Positions 25,100-37,733 of a DNA stretch of 64,000 bases are shown piece by piece. The stretch is from assembly GCA_024734555.1 (NCBI GenBank), contig JANPWX010019815.1, forward strand, positions 1,938,359-2,002,358, written 5' to 3'. Every line of letters begins with the position of its first letter. The first letter of the stretch is position 1. The position numbers were made by a program, and so were the translations under genes. The DNA comes from Trochalopteron elliotii. Its lineage: Eukaryota > Chordata > Aves > Passeriformes > Leiothrichidae. The notes under the pieces were generated by a model. It was given only the letters and a program-made list of their open reading frames with translations. It was not told the DNA's origin and made no database searches.

Positions 25100-26549
25100 A
25101 ACACAGAAGATGAAGACAGCCAACTGATACAGTTTGTGCAGAGAGGCATAAAGAACCTCAGCCAAATTTCTACCTGTGTAAACTGTCAGGTGCACAGGTT
25201 ACATGCTACAGGGCAGTTTCCCTGCAATTGTTGGAGAAGCTGACCCTGTCAGGACGGAGGCTTAGGTGCAGGCAGATCTTCAGATGGTGGAAGCATTCCT
25301 TCATACCTCATGCCCCAGGGAGTGTCTGGAGCCTCTCTCTGACCAGAAAAGATGGCTCTTGTCCTGTGGGAGGTGTGCCATCTTGCAGGAGCTGTGCCTC
25401 CAAATGGAGGAGCTGTAGGTGATAGTGAGCTGTCTGCACAGCATCACAGAAGGTGAAAGGGTGATAGACAAGGATCTTTTACATGAACAACTGGGCCCCT
25501 ACTGCTGTTGAGGTACAGGCAATGTCCATCTCTAGCATAAGTGCAAACTTTTGGGGAAGGTAAAGGATGAAGTTGGTGACTTCAGGCACAAAGAGGAACA
25601 TTCCTGCCCTACCTAAGGGCTTACAACTACAAAATAGGTTCACTGCCTTTGGAGTTGAAGAGGATCCAGATGTGCCCAGGAACTGACCTTCCTGACAATA
25701 AGCCATGCATGACCATCATGAAAAAGTAGCAAGTCATTGAAATGGCTGATTTCATGCTGCAGAGGACAAATCTGCCAAAGTAACCTATCATCTACAGACT
25801 TGCTCTCTACTGAGAAGCCCAGAACTGAGATCTTCTGGAGGGACTGACAAGTGTTTTCTGGCCCTCAAAATATTATCCCCTTCTTTCTTCAATGTGGGTA
25901 CCACTGATGCTGCCAGGCGGAACCTGGACAGTATGACAAGTTATTTCAGAGTTCTGGAGGTGGTAGTTAAGGGCATGGGGCCCAAGAGGTGTTATCCTCA
26001 ATCCTGACAGTGAGGGCAAAGTAGTGAGGAGGAGGGTACTGATAACTCAAGTTGAGAACTGACTGTGGATCTATTGCTGGTGACAGGGATTTAGGTTCTA
26101 CAAGCACTGGGCACTTTATGCAAACCATGACCTTCTTGAGAGAAATGGACTTCATCTCACTAAGAAGATCAGAATTTGCCACCAGCATGCCTGACCTGGC
26201 AAGGAGGGCTTAAAACTATGAATGATAGGAATGCAAAAGAGTGACTAACAACTGTAAGAAGGAATGATGGACAGGCTTAATGAGTAAGGATCACACAGTG
26301 ATGTGTTTGGAAAGAATCACAAAATCAGCAAAATGGGAATTAAGTGTGGTTGACTCCACCGCTTTGCTAGTAGGCAAGGAAATGCCTATAAGATACCATT
26401 ATGGAGAAATCTTAAAAAGTTTCTGGGAAATCAGTCTTATGGAGTGCCTCTCTGAAGTACGTGTGTACTCAAGCATGGAGCAAGAGTGAAGCTGGTTCCT
26501 GTGGCTGCTTACCAGCAAAGCAGCTAATACCAGCAATAAACTGAAAGTT
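25100..26549 (+). pseudogene. Decayed CR1 ORF1 (esterase-like) region
   Basis: This is the 5' half of a CR1 LINE. Near 25375-25450 translated pieces such as LQMEEL and SITEGERVID match the coiled-coil start of CR1 ORF1. At 25891-25911 the residues NVGTTDAARRNL correspond to the conserved HVGTNDxAR block of the ORF1 SGNH/GDSL-type esterase domain. Further on, NGLHLTKKI at about 26144-26169 matches the DGIHLT block near the end of ORF1, with the Asp replaced by Asn. ORF1 closes about 26210 with a GKEGL-type stretch. Stops and frameshifts break the frame, so no protein can be made. An LTR interrupts the element at 26550. Confidence 0.75.
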
Positions 26550-26978
26550 TGTGAGTTCCAATCTCACTCTGTGCGTGGTTCCAGGCTTGGAATCAAGAGC
26601 TGACCCTGGTGGGGGTTTGAGAAGGTTTTATTCCAGTGCAGTCCACGTGGCAGAGCAAGGTTTGGGCCCTCGTTCTCCCCTTAAGTACCAGGGCACAACC
26701 TGGGCAGGAGGGAACTTCGGGCCAGTGGGGGGAAAGGGAGTGGGTGGTCCAGGACAGGGGTGCTTATCACAACAATGGAAAAGGTAGGGGTTTGAGCACC
26801 TAGTCAAACGAGAGAGCTTCTCCTCTCAAGTCCATCAAGATGATTGACAAGGTGCTCCCTTCAGGGTGATACCACGTGGAATTAAGGGTGGTGGTGTTTT
26901 AAGGGACATACCAATACAGACACATACACAAAATACATATACAACTTTGAAAAAATCTCAATCATGCACCACAACACA
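26550..26978 (-). mobile_element. Solo LTR inserted into the CR1 element
   Basis: Read on the minus strand, this has a TACTTAAGG promoter-like motif, then AATAAA (plus-strand TTTATT at 26627-26632), then a short U5-like tail ending GGAACTCACA. The plus-strand left end is TGTGAGTTCC and the right end CAACACA, a plausible TG...CA pair. Flanks AAAGTT and AGAGTA agree at four of six positions, which would fit an eroded 6-bp target duplication of class II type. CR1 sequence lies on both sides (ORF1 on the left, the ORF1-ORF2 junction on the right), so the LTR arrived later. The right boundary is the less certain one. Confidence 0.65.
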
Positions 26979-26996
26979 AGAGTAATAAACAAATGA

Positions 26997-28170
26997 GCTC
27001 TAGATCTAGGGACATTTTCAGGACTTTGATCTTGCTGGGATAACAGAGATGGGATGACTTCCTTGAGTGAAATCTTTCAGTGGAGGGTCACACACTTTAT
27101 AGGAAAGACAGATCAGCAGGATAAGGACGGGCAGTTACCCTTTATGTGAGAAGGTATCTGGGGTGAATGGAACACTGCCTGAAGTTCAACAGAGAGTCAG
27201 CAGAATTTATGGATGAAAATTAAAAAGAAGGCAGGTAAGAGAGACATTATAGAATGTCTCTGCTGCAGGCCACCTTCTGAGGAAGAAAAAGAAGCCTCTA
27301 CCGACAGAAAACAGACATATTCTCAGGATCAGATGCTCACTGGAGGCTTCAACTATCTATGTCTCCCAGAAAGAAAAACTAGGAGGACATAAGCAAACAA
27401 AGAGGATTGCCGTGAAAGGCATTCATGACAATTTCCTGACCCACCTGCAGAGAAACCATCCATGACAGGTGCAGTGCTGGATTTCATACTCAGAAACTGG
27501 GAGGGTCTCTTTGGGAATGTGAAGGCCAAAAGTAGCCTTGGCTGCAGGGACCATGACATGGTGGAGTTCAGAACAGGAAACAAGAGAAGGAACAGGACAA
27601 AAGGTAATATCACTTCCCTGTACTGCCACAGAACAGAATTCTACCTCTTCAGAAATGTCCTTGGAAGAGTGCCCATTTCCAGGTCCGTGAAGGAAGAGAA
27701 GGTGATAAGGAGTAGTCAGCATGGAATCTGACTTGGAGGAATCTTGCTTGACCAACCCAACAACCTTCTGTGAGCCTTCATCTTATGAGGAAAGCCTGGA
27801 GCAGACAGGGCTTATCAATTTGGGGAAATCTTATCAATGTTTTTATACACACAGAGAGGATACAAAGAGGATGGAGCCAGGCTCTACCCAGTTTTGCCTC
27901 GTAACAGGACAAGGGCAATGGGCACAAACTGAAAGACAGGAAGTTCTGTAGAGCAATTGCAAAACCCATTTTCACTGAGAAGATGACTGAGCACTGACAC
28001 AAGTTGCCCAGAGACATGATGGAGTCTTCCTTCTTGGAGATCTTCAAAAGTCATCTGATCATGATCCTGTGTGAGTCATTCTAGGTCCATCTGATTCAAC
28101 ACCCCTGCTCAACTTAAGCAAGTTGGACCAGATGAGCTCCAAAATTGTCCTTTAGTAGTAGCCCTTCTGA
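26997..28170 (+). pseudogene. Decayed, internally deleted CR1 ORF2 plus 3' region (copy A)
   Basis: CR1 resumes with GGGACATTTTCAGGACTTTGATC. The endonuclease region follows: GGFNYLC at about 27343 (family GDFNYP) and VKAKSSLGCRDHDMVEF at about 27520-27569 (family GCSDHEMVEF, with the catalytic-block Ser changed to Arg). The sequence then jumps to a reverse transcriptase fragment, VIRSSQHG at 27705-27725 and SCLTN at about 27745 (family SSQHGFTKGxSCLTN), and jumps again to the CR1 3' region. Most of the polymerase is therefore missing. The last part is nearly identical to 55055-55453 in inverted orientation. It cannot encode a working protein. Confidence 0.85.
27740..28146 (+). repeat. High-identity inverted repeat, arm A
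   Basis: This segment is the reverse complement of 55055-55453. By hand I count five substitutions and one 8-base insertion (ATTGATAA-type, in this arm) over about 400 bp. Sequence just outside, though also homologous CR1, matches much less well. Confidence 0.9.
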
Positions 28171-28202
28171 GTATATGCAAATATGTGAATTTAAGAAATA
28201 GG

Positions 28203-28265
28203 CTCACAGAATCGCAGAGTCATTTATACTGGAAAAGACCTCCAAGATGCTTGAGTCCAGTCTTT
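28203..28265 (-). mobile_element. Short CR1 3' fragment, reverse orientation
   Basis: CACAGAATCGCAGAGTC followed by CTGGAAAAGACCTCCAAGAT and GAGTCCAGTC is the reverse-oriented CR1 3' tail. Confidence 0.75.
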
Positions 28266-31200
28266 GATTGAAAAGATGTAGATAGTTCTGTAGATCCTAA
28301 GAGAAAGATAATAGGTAGGAATATATTCTGTAGTGGATTCTGATGAAATTTCATTTTATTTGAGGTCAGGGGCTCCATATGGAAGTAGGCAGGTGTTCAT
28401 TGGTGATTTTTCTAAGCAGCATTTGTGTATATTATTGTTTCCATTGATTTTTTGTCACTGCATAATAGCCTACATGGGAATGGCTGGCTATTCCCATGCT
28501 CAGATATGGATACATGACAATATGAGCTGACATGACAAAATACATAGAGGAGGCATGTCCAAAAATCTTTGTAAGTCAAAAGCAGTTTTTTAATTGCCTA
28601 CATATGACAACTAATATTTTTCACCTCGCTTTCTTGAAAATGAACAGCCTATGCTATTTTTGCTTCACAAAATATTTAATAGTAATTATTCATACATGTG
28701 AACACAGAGACACACATGTACTACAAAATTTTCTGTTGACGTCCCCTCAGGCAATGAATGTTAGAGATATTTTGGAGAACAAAGGTAAATGTTGACTCTC
28801 TGTTATGAGGTTTTGCAGCTCTGCTGCACAGCTGGAGCTCGTCTACCACAGCAATGAAACATTGCGCATCAAGATTGGGTCTAGTAAAAATGGTTATTAG
28901 ACCTCCTGCTTTTCAGGCTGTGAATAGAGGCATGTTTCATTGATAAGAATTTGTTGCATTGCTGGTTCTAAGGAATTGATTCATGGTTAATCAATAAAAT
29001 TGCAATAACTTAATCCCAGGCATAATGATTGTGTGCGATTGTCTCTCAAAAGTTTTAGCTGCTTAAAATAAGGTTTTCCTCTCCTCCCATTCTAGAATAG
29101 GGCTGTTCATTTACCATCTTTTTGTAAACATGATCAGAAAAATAGAAATTATAGAGAATCCAATTGTTTTTTAAAATAAGTGAACTGAATCTTTGAGATC
29201 ATATGTGTCACCTTGGATTTTTTATCTGTAGATTTATGTGATGACACAGAACTACTGTGAAACAAAAACAAGAGCCTTCTTCACTTCACTCTTTGTTGCC
29301 CAACATATTAAAGCTCCTTTTGATTATCACTCAAAATCATAATTTCCTGAAGACACAGGTCTTAATTTAGGAATAACCATTTATTTTTATTGTTTCCTTC
29401 ATGCTTTATCAAGGCTTTTTTAATGTGTCATTACAAATCTCTTTTCTGAGGATATATTTAACCATTTTTAGACACATCTAATATTTAATTTTGCATAGAC
29501 CATAATTTTCAAAGAAGATAAATGATTTTAAAAGTTCTATCTCTTCAATAAAAGTGTGTTTGATGTCCATATTTAAAGGAATAAGGGGTTTCAGAATGTC
29601 TGGTTTTTGGTGTCCAAAATTTTGAGGCACCCTGGAGCAGAACTCACTTCTGAAAATAATCTGTGACAATTGAAATTTAAGAGGTTTGTTGGTGATTTTT
29701 AAAATTTATTTAGTAGGACTTTGGTACTTAAAATCATTTCTGTATTTATCATCAAGAGGATTTTTTAAATTCCCTTAGAAGATTATATAAAATTCCTACA
29801 AATATGAACAACAGTTGTAAGTCCTTTATTACCCTCTTGTGATCTTATTATGGATTAGGAAAGCTAGTATTCTTTCTGCTTTGGCTCTTTCAATTTCTTC
29901 AATGTACTATAAGATAAAAAATTCTGAGCTTCTTTAGGCATCTGCTTGTTTTTGAGACTAATAGAATCCATTTTGAGTTATGTACAAAAGCATTGCATTT
30001 GCTGTCTTTCTTCATACACTTTTTATAGTCATACGACAGGGCAGTGAACTTAAAAGGAATGAATGTCTCTTTTCCTGTTGTAATAAAGAGATGTTAAGGA
30101 GACACAAACAGGTAGTAGAAAAGACAATCACCAGAAAATAGGAGCTCTAACAAATAAATGATTTGCTGAATAAATGAAGGAATGAATGAATGAGAATGAA
30201 TGAAAAGATAAATCCAGTTGAAGTAATTCAGCCAATGTTCTACAGGAAAACTACCAGCCAGTTTCTACCTATTTTCTGGAAGGCTCCAAGCATCATCTTA
30301 TGAATATGCCATTTAGTTTTATTCTAGGAAAAAAGCTGGGTACCAGGCTGTGGTCTTTTAAACTTGATCTGTTGGATATTGGTAGTTTGCCTGAATCTTT
30401 TAAGAATTGGTAACTAGCATATCCCCTTCTCCGCTAAGAAATGAAAGAAATAGAAGTCTGTCTGCATTCCATTCCTAGGTCTGATAATTCAAAAATCTGT
30501 GAAGCACAGACCACCTCCACTCACAGCAACTCTATTATACCTAAGTATTCTAGGGAGATTCTGGGGTGTAAACTAATGCAATTCTTATATAATAATAAAA
30601 AAATATTATTATATTAGCGACTAGAAAGATGTTCTTTCTGATTCAGGTTTCCAAGAACATGTGCTTGCATTTTCAGGTGCATTTTATGTGAGACAGAAAT
30701 CAACTAAAGTTTGATATTAATTTGGCTCTTTCACGTCTTTTCTTCTCTGCCTACCTGTAGCTTATTCTCCTTCAATAGATAAGCAAAATCACTCTACAAA
30801 ATTGTTAAGTACTTGCCATGGAATAACTGTTATGTCTCTAGGATAGAGTTGTTTACTATTGTGTGTAGTTTCATTACTTTCTCCATTGCTCTCTTTATAT
30901 TCTGCATGACCATTCTTTATTTCCTTACATAACCTGATTTTAATCCTTGCTTTCACATCTGCTCTTGTCCCAGTGTCTACTTCCCAAAGCTGCATCACTA
31001 TTTGTGGTGTGTCTATATTTTCATCCCTTTTCCAGGCTCTTTTTCTCTGTTGTTGCTTTGCTGTCTTTCCAATTGCTTTTCTATTTCTTGTTCTAATAGT
31101 AGCCCTTTACTCTTTTATAGTGCTAAAGGCCTTTTCTGTGGTCCTTCTTTTTTCAGGACAGAGTTTGTAACCATGGACAGATATAAATCTGTTTACAGGC

Positions 31201-32550
31201 AATGTCCAGTCTTCCTCAGGAGGCAAGCTATAAATTCTTACAAGCTCAATTTCTTCATTACCTAGCTAATATTTACCTCCTGTCAGCATCATTATCATTA
31301 TGATAAAATCCAGCAACAATCTTTGTTCGGAGATTCATCTGAATCCCCTGCAGTTTTTGAGTCACATACAGAAAACAAATTTTAAATCAAATGCCATGTC
31401 TACTGCAGTGCCCTTCAAAAACCCTTCAAAAAAGGAGACCATTAAAATGGATGAGCTTGAAAGTGCCAGTAATTGGTAAAATAAAACAGCATAATTATAA
31501 ACTGAATCTTCTGGTTTTGCATACAGGAATATTCTTCCTAACTTCTGTGTCACATTTGTTCACCTTGTTCATTTGTTCATCATGTTCCTGTCACTCAATG
31601 AATCACCACATCAGTGTTGCTTAAGAAAATCAGACACTGTCACTATTCTGACATCTCTGCAGCTAAAAATGATGCAATATATTTAATTAATGAAATTACT
31701 TTTTAAGGCACCCAGTATTAATAGAATAACAAGTAAACCCACAGCTAGAGTTCAGAAGAAATTTGCAGGTGCTAATGCATGTTCCAAGTTAGAAGTTTGT
31801 ACTGCAAAACTGACTAAATGAAATCAGCAAAAAACTTAACATTGGAATGCTGTATTTAAAAAATATGTCCAAAATCAGTTATTCCTGGCACGGCAAAAAT
31901 GGTTCAAGCATCTATGTATTCATTAAATGCATTAGTATTGCAAATATTTTGTAGGAGAGAAATTACTTTACTCTTGGATAAATTGTTGAACCCTGTACAA
32001 CCACATAGCACTCAACAATATATACAAGAGTGTAGTGATTGTATTTGAAACATCCAAATGTTCACTATTCTTCTGAACTTGACAGAAAATTCCTTTTATA
32101 AATTAAAGCCATGTAGGTTTTTGTGAGATAATTGTAACTAAGTAACAAAGTCTTCAGCTTCATTTACACTATATTTACTTTCTTACCTTGCCAGAATTTT
32201 TGCAGATGTTGCCGTATTTTTTCTATCACATGCAGCATTTTTTTTTCACTGTTTCATAGGAACTGTCTTTTAAGTACTGCAAAAACTGAATCATAGCAAT
32301 CCAACTTTATTTTAATAAAACAAACAACAGTCAAAGTGCAAATCTGACTGGCAGGTGAGTTAAGATTTTTAAAAAGCTACAATAAATTTCTATATAGTTA
32401 TTGCTCTATCAGAGAAGCAAATTACATATGTCAGATAAACAAGTGATTTATCTCTTTGTGCCTTTTTAATACCAATGCTTAGATGTTACAGTGATTACTC
32501 TAGGAGTTGAAGCAAGAGTATTGTTCTAGCTATCTCCAAGTCACGTTTTC
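28266..32550. other. Long non-coding stretch
   Basis: No gene is visible. A (GAAT)n microsatellite lies at about 30168-30205 and an (ATT)-rich run near 30590-30615. The patch at 28800-29040 has a few CpGs and AT-hook-like motifs and could be conserved non-coding DNA, but this is untested. Confidence 0.5.
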
Positions 32551-33370
32551 GCAGAATCACAGAATGGGTCAGGTTCTAAGGCATCACAGTGGACCATCTG
32601 GTCCAACCTCCCTGCTCAAGCAGGGCCATCCTAGAGCACACAGTGCAGGATTGTGTCTGAATAGATTTCCTTTTTTAATTTTCTTTCTTCCAGTCCTCAG
32701 GAACCTCTCTGAATTGTATGACCTTTCGGGGATGATTAGGACAGCCTTGCTGTGGTGTTTGCAAGCTCTCTCAGCATTTGGAAATGCATCTCATTAAGGC
32801 CCATGGACTTATGGATGTCAGGTTTGCCTAGCTGTTCCCTAGTCGAATCTTCCTTTGGCTTGGGGAAAGGGAAATTTTTCCTTCCAGCATTTTATTAACT
32901 TGTCACCTCTGTCAGAGATTCCTGAAGGCTGATCCTGTCAGTTCAGATCAGTGAAAGGAAGACATTCAGTAACTTTGCCTTCTTTGTATCCTGTTACCAG
33001 GGTTCACCCTCCCTTTAGTAATGGTTCCATATTATCTTTTGTTTTTCTTTTGTTATTGAGGTATTTGAAGGAGCTCATTGTCCTTGACATCCTTGGACAG
33101 ATTTAATTCCAGATGAGCCTTGGCCTTCCTTGCCTCATTTCCACTTACTCTGAAAACCACTCTATATCCATTCCAAGTGACCTGACCCTGCTTTTATCTC
33201 TTGTGTATCTCCTGCTTACACTGCACAATGACAGGGCTTTTTTTTCCATCCATGCAGGTCTCTTGCTCCTTTTGCCTGATTTCTTGCTCATTGGGATGTG
33301 TTGTTCTTGAACCTGGTATTCTTTTCAAGCTGAGGACACTGTGTCATCCAGGTTCCTTTGGTGTGCAAGC
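32551..33370 (-). mobile_element. CR1 LINE in reverse orientation, 3' tail and ORF2 piece
   Basis: It begins GCAGAATCACAGAATGGG and CATCTGGTCCAACCTCCCTG, the inverted CR1 3' end. After about 32690 it switches to antisense ORF2: AGTCCTCAGGAACCTCTCTG, CCCATGGACTTATGGATGTC, CATTCAGTAACTTTGCCTTC, GTCCTTGACATCCTTGGACA and CATCCATGCAGGTCTCTTGC. These match the stretch between the endonuclease and reverse transcriptase cores. A large deletion must join the two parts. Plus-strand open frames at 32507-33437 are antisense artefacts. Confidence 0.88.
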
Positions 33371-36300
33371 AAGCTTGCACTGGAGTTTGGTGGGCCTGAA
33401 AGTATCAGCAGTTGTGCCTAATGAGATACATTTTTAAAAGAGTATTTCAGCCTCTAGCTGTGTAGTACCACAGGAGGTGGAGTTTGCTATAATAAATCTC
33501 CATGTCTGTATGGGAGTTGGCATAACTGACTAGTTTCTGCTTTTCTTTGTTAGAGAGCAGTGTGACACTGTAAATGGCTGATATTTGTGGTTCTCCAATT
33601 ATCTTGACCTGGCAATATTCAGGACAGGAGAATACAAAAGCACAGGACCCACAAATTCAGAAAAAAAGTAGTCAGTGACATATAGTAAATTAGGTCAGAG
33701 AAAAGGGTAACCTATTTCATGTGTATGGGTGAGGTGAATGAAATCTGTGCAGGAATGTTTGTGGTAGCTTTTCTGTTTACATGCATTTTTCTGAACCATA
33801 CTACTAGATATGAAAATCCTTTGCCTCAGAGAAATAACTAAAGAATCAGAGCCACATTGAATAAGGTGTAGTGAGTAATTAATGAATGAGTTAAATTCAT
33901 AAACATCTCACCTAATTAAAGCATAGATCTTTTCTTCTTTCATGTGCCTGAAATGCTATTATTTTCTTGCTGACTATCTGAGAGACTGTACTTCAAGGTC
34001 AGCAGTGGAGAAGCCAAATGTCATGATGTGCTAAGTCATTGCTCAGAACAAGGCCCTTCCTTGCCCCGGTTTTGTATGGAGGGTAGGAAGCTGAGCCTGA
34101 CAGGATGAGAACTGTGGCATTAATGAACAGAAGACCGAAATTAGATGCTTACATAAGTGACAGATAATAAAAGACCTGAAGCAATGCTGCATTTATCATT
34201 TCATAATACCCCAAATTAGAGCAGTTTTACATTTCAATCATTCCTACATGTTAGAATTTATTTTTCAAGCTGGCAGGACTCCTTGGACATTTTACAAGGA
34301 ATAAACAACCAAAAAGTTGTCCCTTTGGACGACTAGATTGTCTTTGGTTGTCCCAAGCCCCAAAAACCAAAGCCTATCCATGCAGCAACCAAACCCACTG
34401 AAGGCCACTTTCTCTCTTGATCTAAAAGCAAAGTTTCTTCTTGTTTCATTGTCACAAGAGGACAGTAATTCTACTGGCATCAAGGCTTGATACTAATCAT
34501 ACTTGAATCAAGCCTTTTCCTAATTGCTGTTTTGACAGAAAGCAACCTGACCTGTGCTCAGGGCTTGTTCCTTGACATCTGAAGTGTTTCACTAAAATTT
34601 TGTCCACATTGATCCATGTGTTTTAATGTAGAAAACAAATATATTTAACTAAACTTGCAAGCAAAAGCGATACAGAAAACCTCTGGTGATAAATAAAGCA
34701 GAGGGGGGTTGCCTGAGCTGGGGTTCTGAGGGAGCATCTCAGTGAGAACCTGAACAGGTTTATCACTGTCAGCACATCACGCTGTAAAAAGAGGTTGCTG
34801 TTGATCAGATGTGTTAGGAGCCAAAACTAAACCTATAAACTTCTGCAGTAAAGCAATCTTCATTTTGTGGTTAAAGCAAAACAAGAGATCTGAAAATAAG
34901 TCTGTCTGCTGTATCCAGGTCCAGGCCAAGGCCCAAATGCTGCAGTTCCCCAAGGTAAAAGACTTATTTTTCCTTCTCATTACCTCTGATTTTGAAATTC
35001 AAAAATGCACACATTAAATAGATACATTATCTTTTTCTCCTCAGCTAACCTATGTAAAGTAAAGTGTCTTTTCAATGCACAGGTTAACCTCATAACCCAT
35101 GCAATTTTTTAAAATTTGATTTTGCAGCATGAGAGGAATAGAAAACTCCAATTTGCAAATTCAGCTTTGAAATTGGAGGACTGCTGCAGAGTGTAGCTAT
35201 TGTTTCTGACCCAGTTTCAGTTAAATTAAAAGTTTTCGTGTATACACGATATATCTAATTTCTGTTCTCTTCTCGTTACTCTACTTCAGAGTAACACTGC
35301 AGGCAGTCAAGAAGGAAAATCTGTGCTTCACTTCTCACCGAGAGGATGAAAAACAGGAGCTAGGAAAGTCTTATAAGAAAAAACATTGGTCTTTTGTGTT
35401 AAAGAGTAGGAATTCTTAATTATCTTTTTAGTTGAACTGATCTCAGTGACACTTTGCTAGAAAATTTGAGACTCATAGAAGAATTTATTCCTTCTGTTTA
35501 CACATGTGCACACTGGAATACATGCACTCACTGGAATGATTCTGAGTTAGAGATTGCCAGACAATGCAGATCACTGCTGACTGCCTTTCCTTCAATCCAT
35601 ATGTGTTTTCTCCTGAAGTAAGTCAAAGCAGACATGAATAGTAGCAAGAATTGATCTGGTGAGGCTCTCTTAAATGGTCAGGATTTTCGTCATACTATAT
35701 TCATAACTGAGAATCACTTAGAAACAGCTGATCTTTGACAAATTGTGTGTACAACGGAAAAGACTTCTTAAAAGCAGCAATGATATCAACTTTTCTCTTC
35801 ATTGATACATGCTGTGGGACTCTGGAAATAAAATAGGCCTCTGCATATCTTAGCTGTATAGCCTTTTGCCCACTTTTTAGACAGAATTTGGTCAATTTAT
35901 TCTATTAAAACAGTGGTGCAGATCTTAAATATTAATATCATATAAGAGAGACAAATTGTCATAAGTAATCTTGTTTTCAGAATGCATTTAGTTTAATTTT
36001 TAAACCCTGGAACTGCCTTCAGGAAAATGGATGTTCTGACAAATGACCTGCAGGAAAATTCATTGATTGATGACACCCAGTAAATGTACTATCTTCCCAA
36101 GCCTCATGCTGGAAAGCTTTGCTTGTTTCACAAACGTACCATTTCGGACTGATTGGATGCCCATAGAAAGCACATGTTGTGCTTTCAGGTTTGACTTTGA
36201 CTGATTGAAGAAGTCAGGAAGAAACTGTCAGATGCAGCAGGTATCAGCAAAGTATCCACAGCTTCCAGACACCAAACTGCTGAGAAGTCAGATGATTTGG

Positions 36301-36899
36301 ACAATGGGGGCAGGGAGGCAGAAGGATTCTGTAAGGACAGGGAAATTAAACTGTAGGGATGTTTAGCTGTGCTTTCCCGTCTTGGAGAGCCTGGTACATC
36401 ACCTTTTATCTGGATGCAAGAAATAGTTGTGTTCTTTCTTAACATGTTAGCTACTGAAAAGGCCATGGAATAACAATATAGGAAAGCAAACAGAAATAGT
36501 TAAACCTATTAGCCAAGGCTGATATTTCCACAGGTGGAAAACAACTGCTTCTCTGTTGTTTGCCAAAAAACCTACATTATTATTATTATCATGGATTAGA
36601 AAAATGTCTACAGTTCTGCTGTTGTATCATTATCTCTGAAATCACTCCAAATATATACCACTTTGTAATGTGAGGCTTTGAATACAGTTAACATATCCTA
36701 ACAAAATTTTGCTTTCTCCTGAATCTTATAGCTGCTGCTGAAATTTACAGGACTCTTTGGAGCTTAGTAGGGTGACTTCCACTATAGTCTACTCAAGTGA
36801 TGTGAAAAAATAATCAGATGTTTGGGTTTGTACAAAAGACCACTACATCCTGAGAAACATTTTTAAAATGTTATTTGCTATAACAAGAAGAAGAATGAT
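33371..36899. other. Non-coding stretch
   Basis: No gene or clear repeat. A short G-rich patch is at 34702-34735. Open frames are short and without motifs. Confidence 0.5.
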
Positions 36900-37262
36900 T
36901 CTCTGTTGCACATAGGTAAGGCCTTATAAAATAAGGGCCTTGTACCCTTGTAAGATCATGGCTCAGGCCTGTTACTTAGGCTAAGTAGAAGGGAGCTATG
37001 GGGGAGTGGCCCAGCTGGGATAGGGGTAGAGAGATGTGAGGGGCGTGAGAGAGGTGCTGCATGACTGCCACATGTCCACATCGGGGTGTATGGTGGTTGG
37101 TTGACTTGGGCTTGTTGTGCCTTAGAGCTGTGTAAACTGATAACCAGCTAACTGCTTTAAAAGGCCTGGTTTTTGCAATAAAGCTGCTCTCCTTTGCAGC
37201 TGTCTGGGGACTCTGTGCCACTTTGCTTTGTAGAAATTAACCTGGGCACTTCACTACGTGGA
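36900..37262 (+). mobile_element. Probable solo LTR with TATA-like motif and poly-A signal
   Basis: The segment has an LTR layout on the plus strand. A G-rich upstream part (GGGGGAGTGGCCCAGCTGGG) is followed by a TATA-like TTTAAAAG at 37156-37163 and AATAAAGC at 37177-37184. A U5-like piece with CTCTCCTTTGCAGCTGTCTG and GGGACTCTGTGCC follows. The 3' end is probably near CACTTCACTACG. I could not fix either terminus or find a target duplication, so the bounds are approximate. Confidence 0.6.
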
Positions 37263-37733
37263 AGCATACAAACTAATACATACAGAATAGACTGAAGATA
37301 GGTGCAGAAAAACTGACAGCTATCAGGGTCTAGGAACATCCTTCCAATGTTCCCCTGGCTGCACCCCAGTGAAGTATAGCAACTGGACCATGTTTGTCAG
37401 CCGCTGGCCAGACATTTGACTAGACTCGTTGGATGGTCAGTGTCTAGAATATGTAGGTCAGAAGTGTTGCCTAGGTGTAACTTGGACAGAATTTTTCCAG
37501 TGCACATATAGAGATTTGATCAGATGTAGAGAAAACAATTCCTGCCTGTAGTTCATATGCCAGAGGAGCTTCCTTACTGCTATTCCAGAAATAACACTGC
37601 TGCAACAGCTGTTGAGATACTGCAGTCCTATTTTCACCTTCTGAATTGTCTCAGAAATCCAGAAAATTCAATAAATTTTGTTGCACAAATACCTTTTCAT
37701 TTGTTTATTCCAGGGACATATTTCTGTAGTCAT

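Noticed and set aside
32507..33437. Open frames of 65-96 codons on the plus strand
   Set aside because: Antisense reading of a reverse-oriented CR1.
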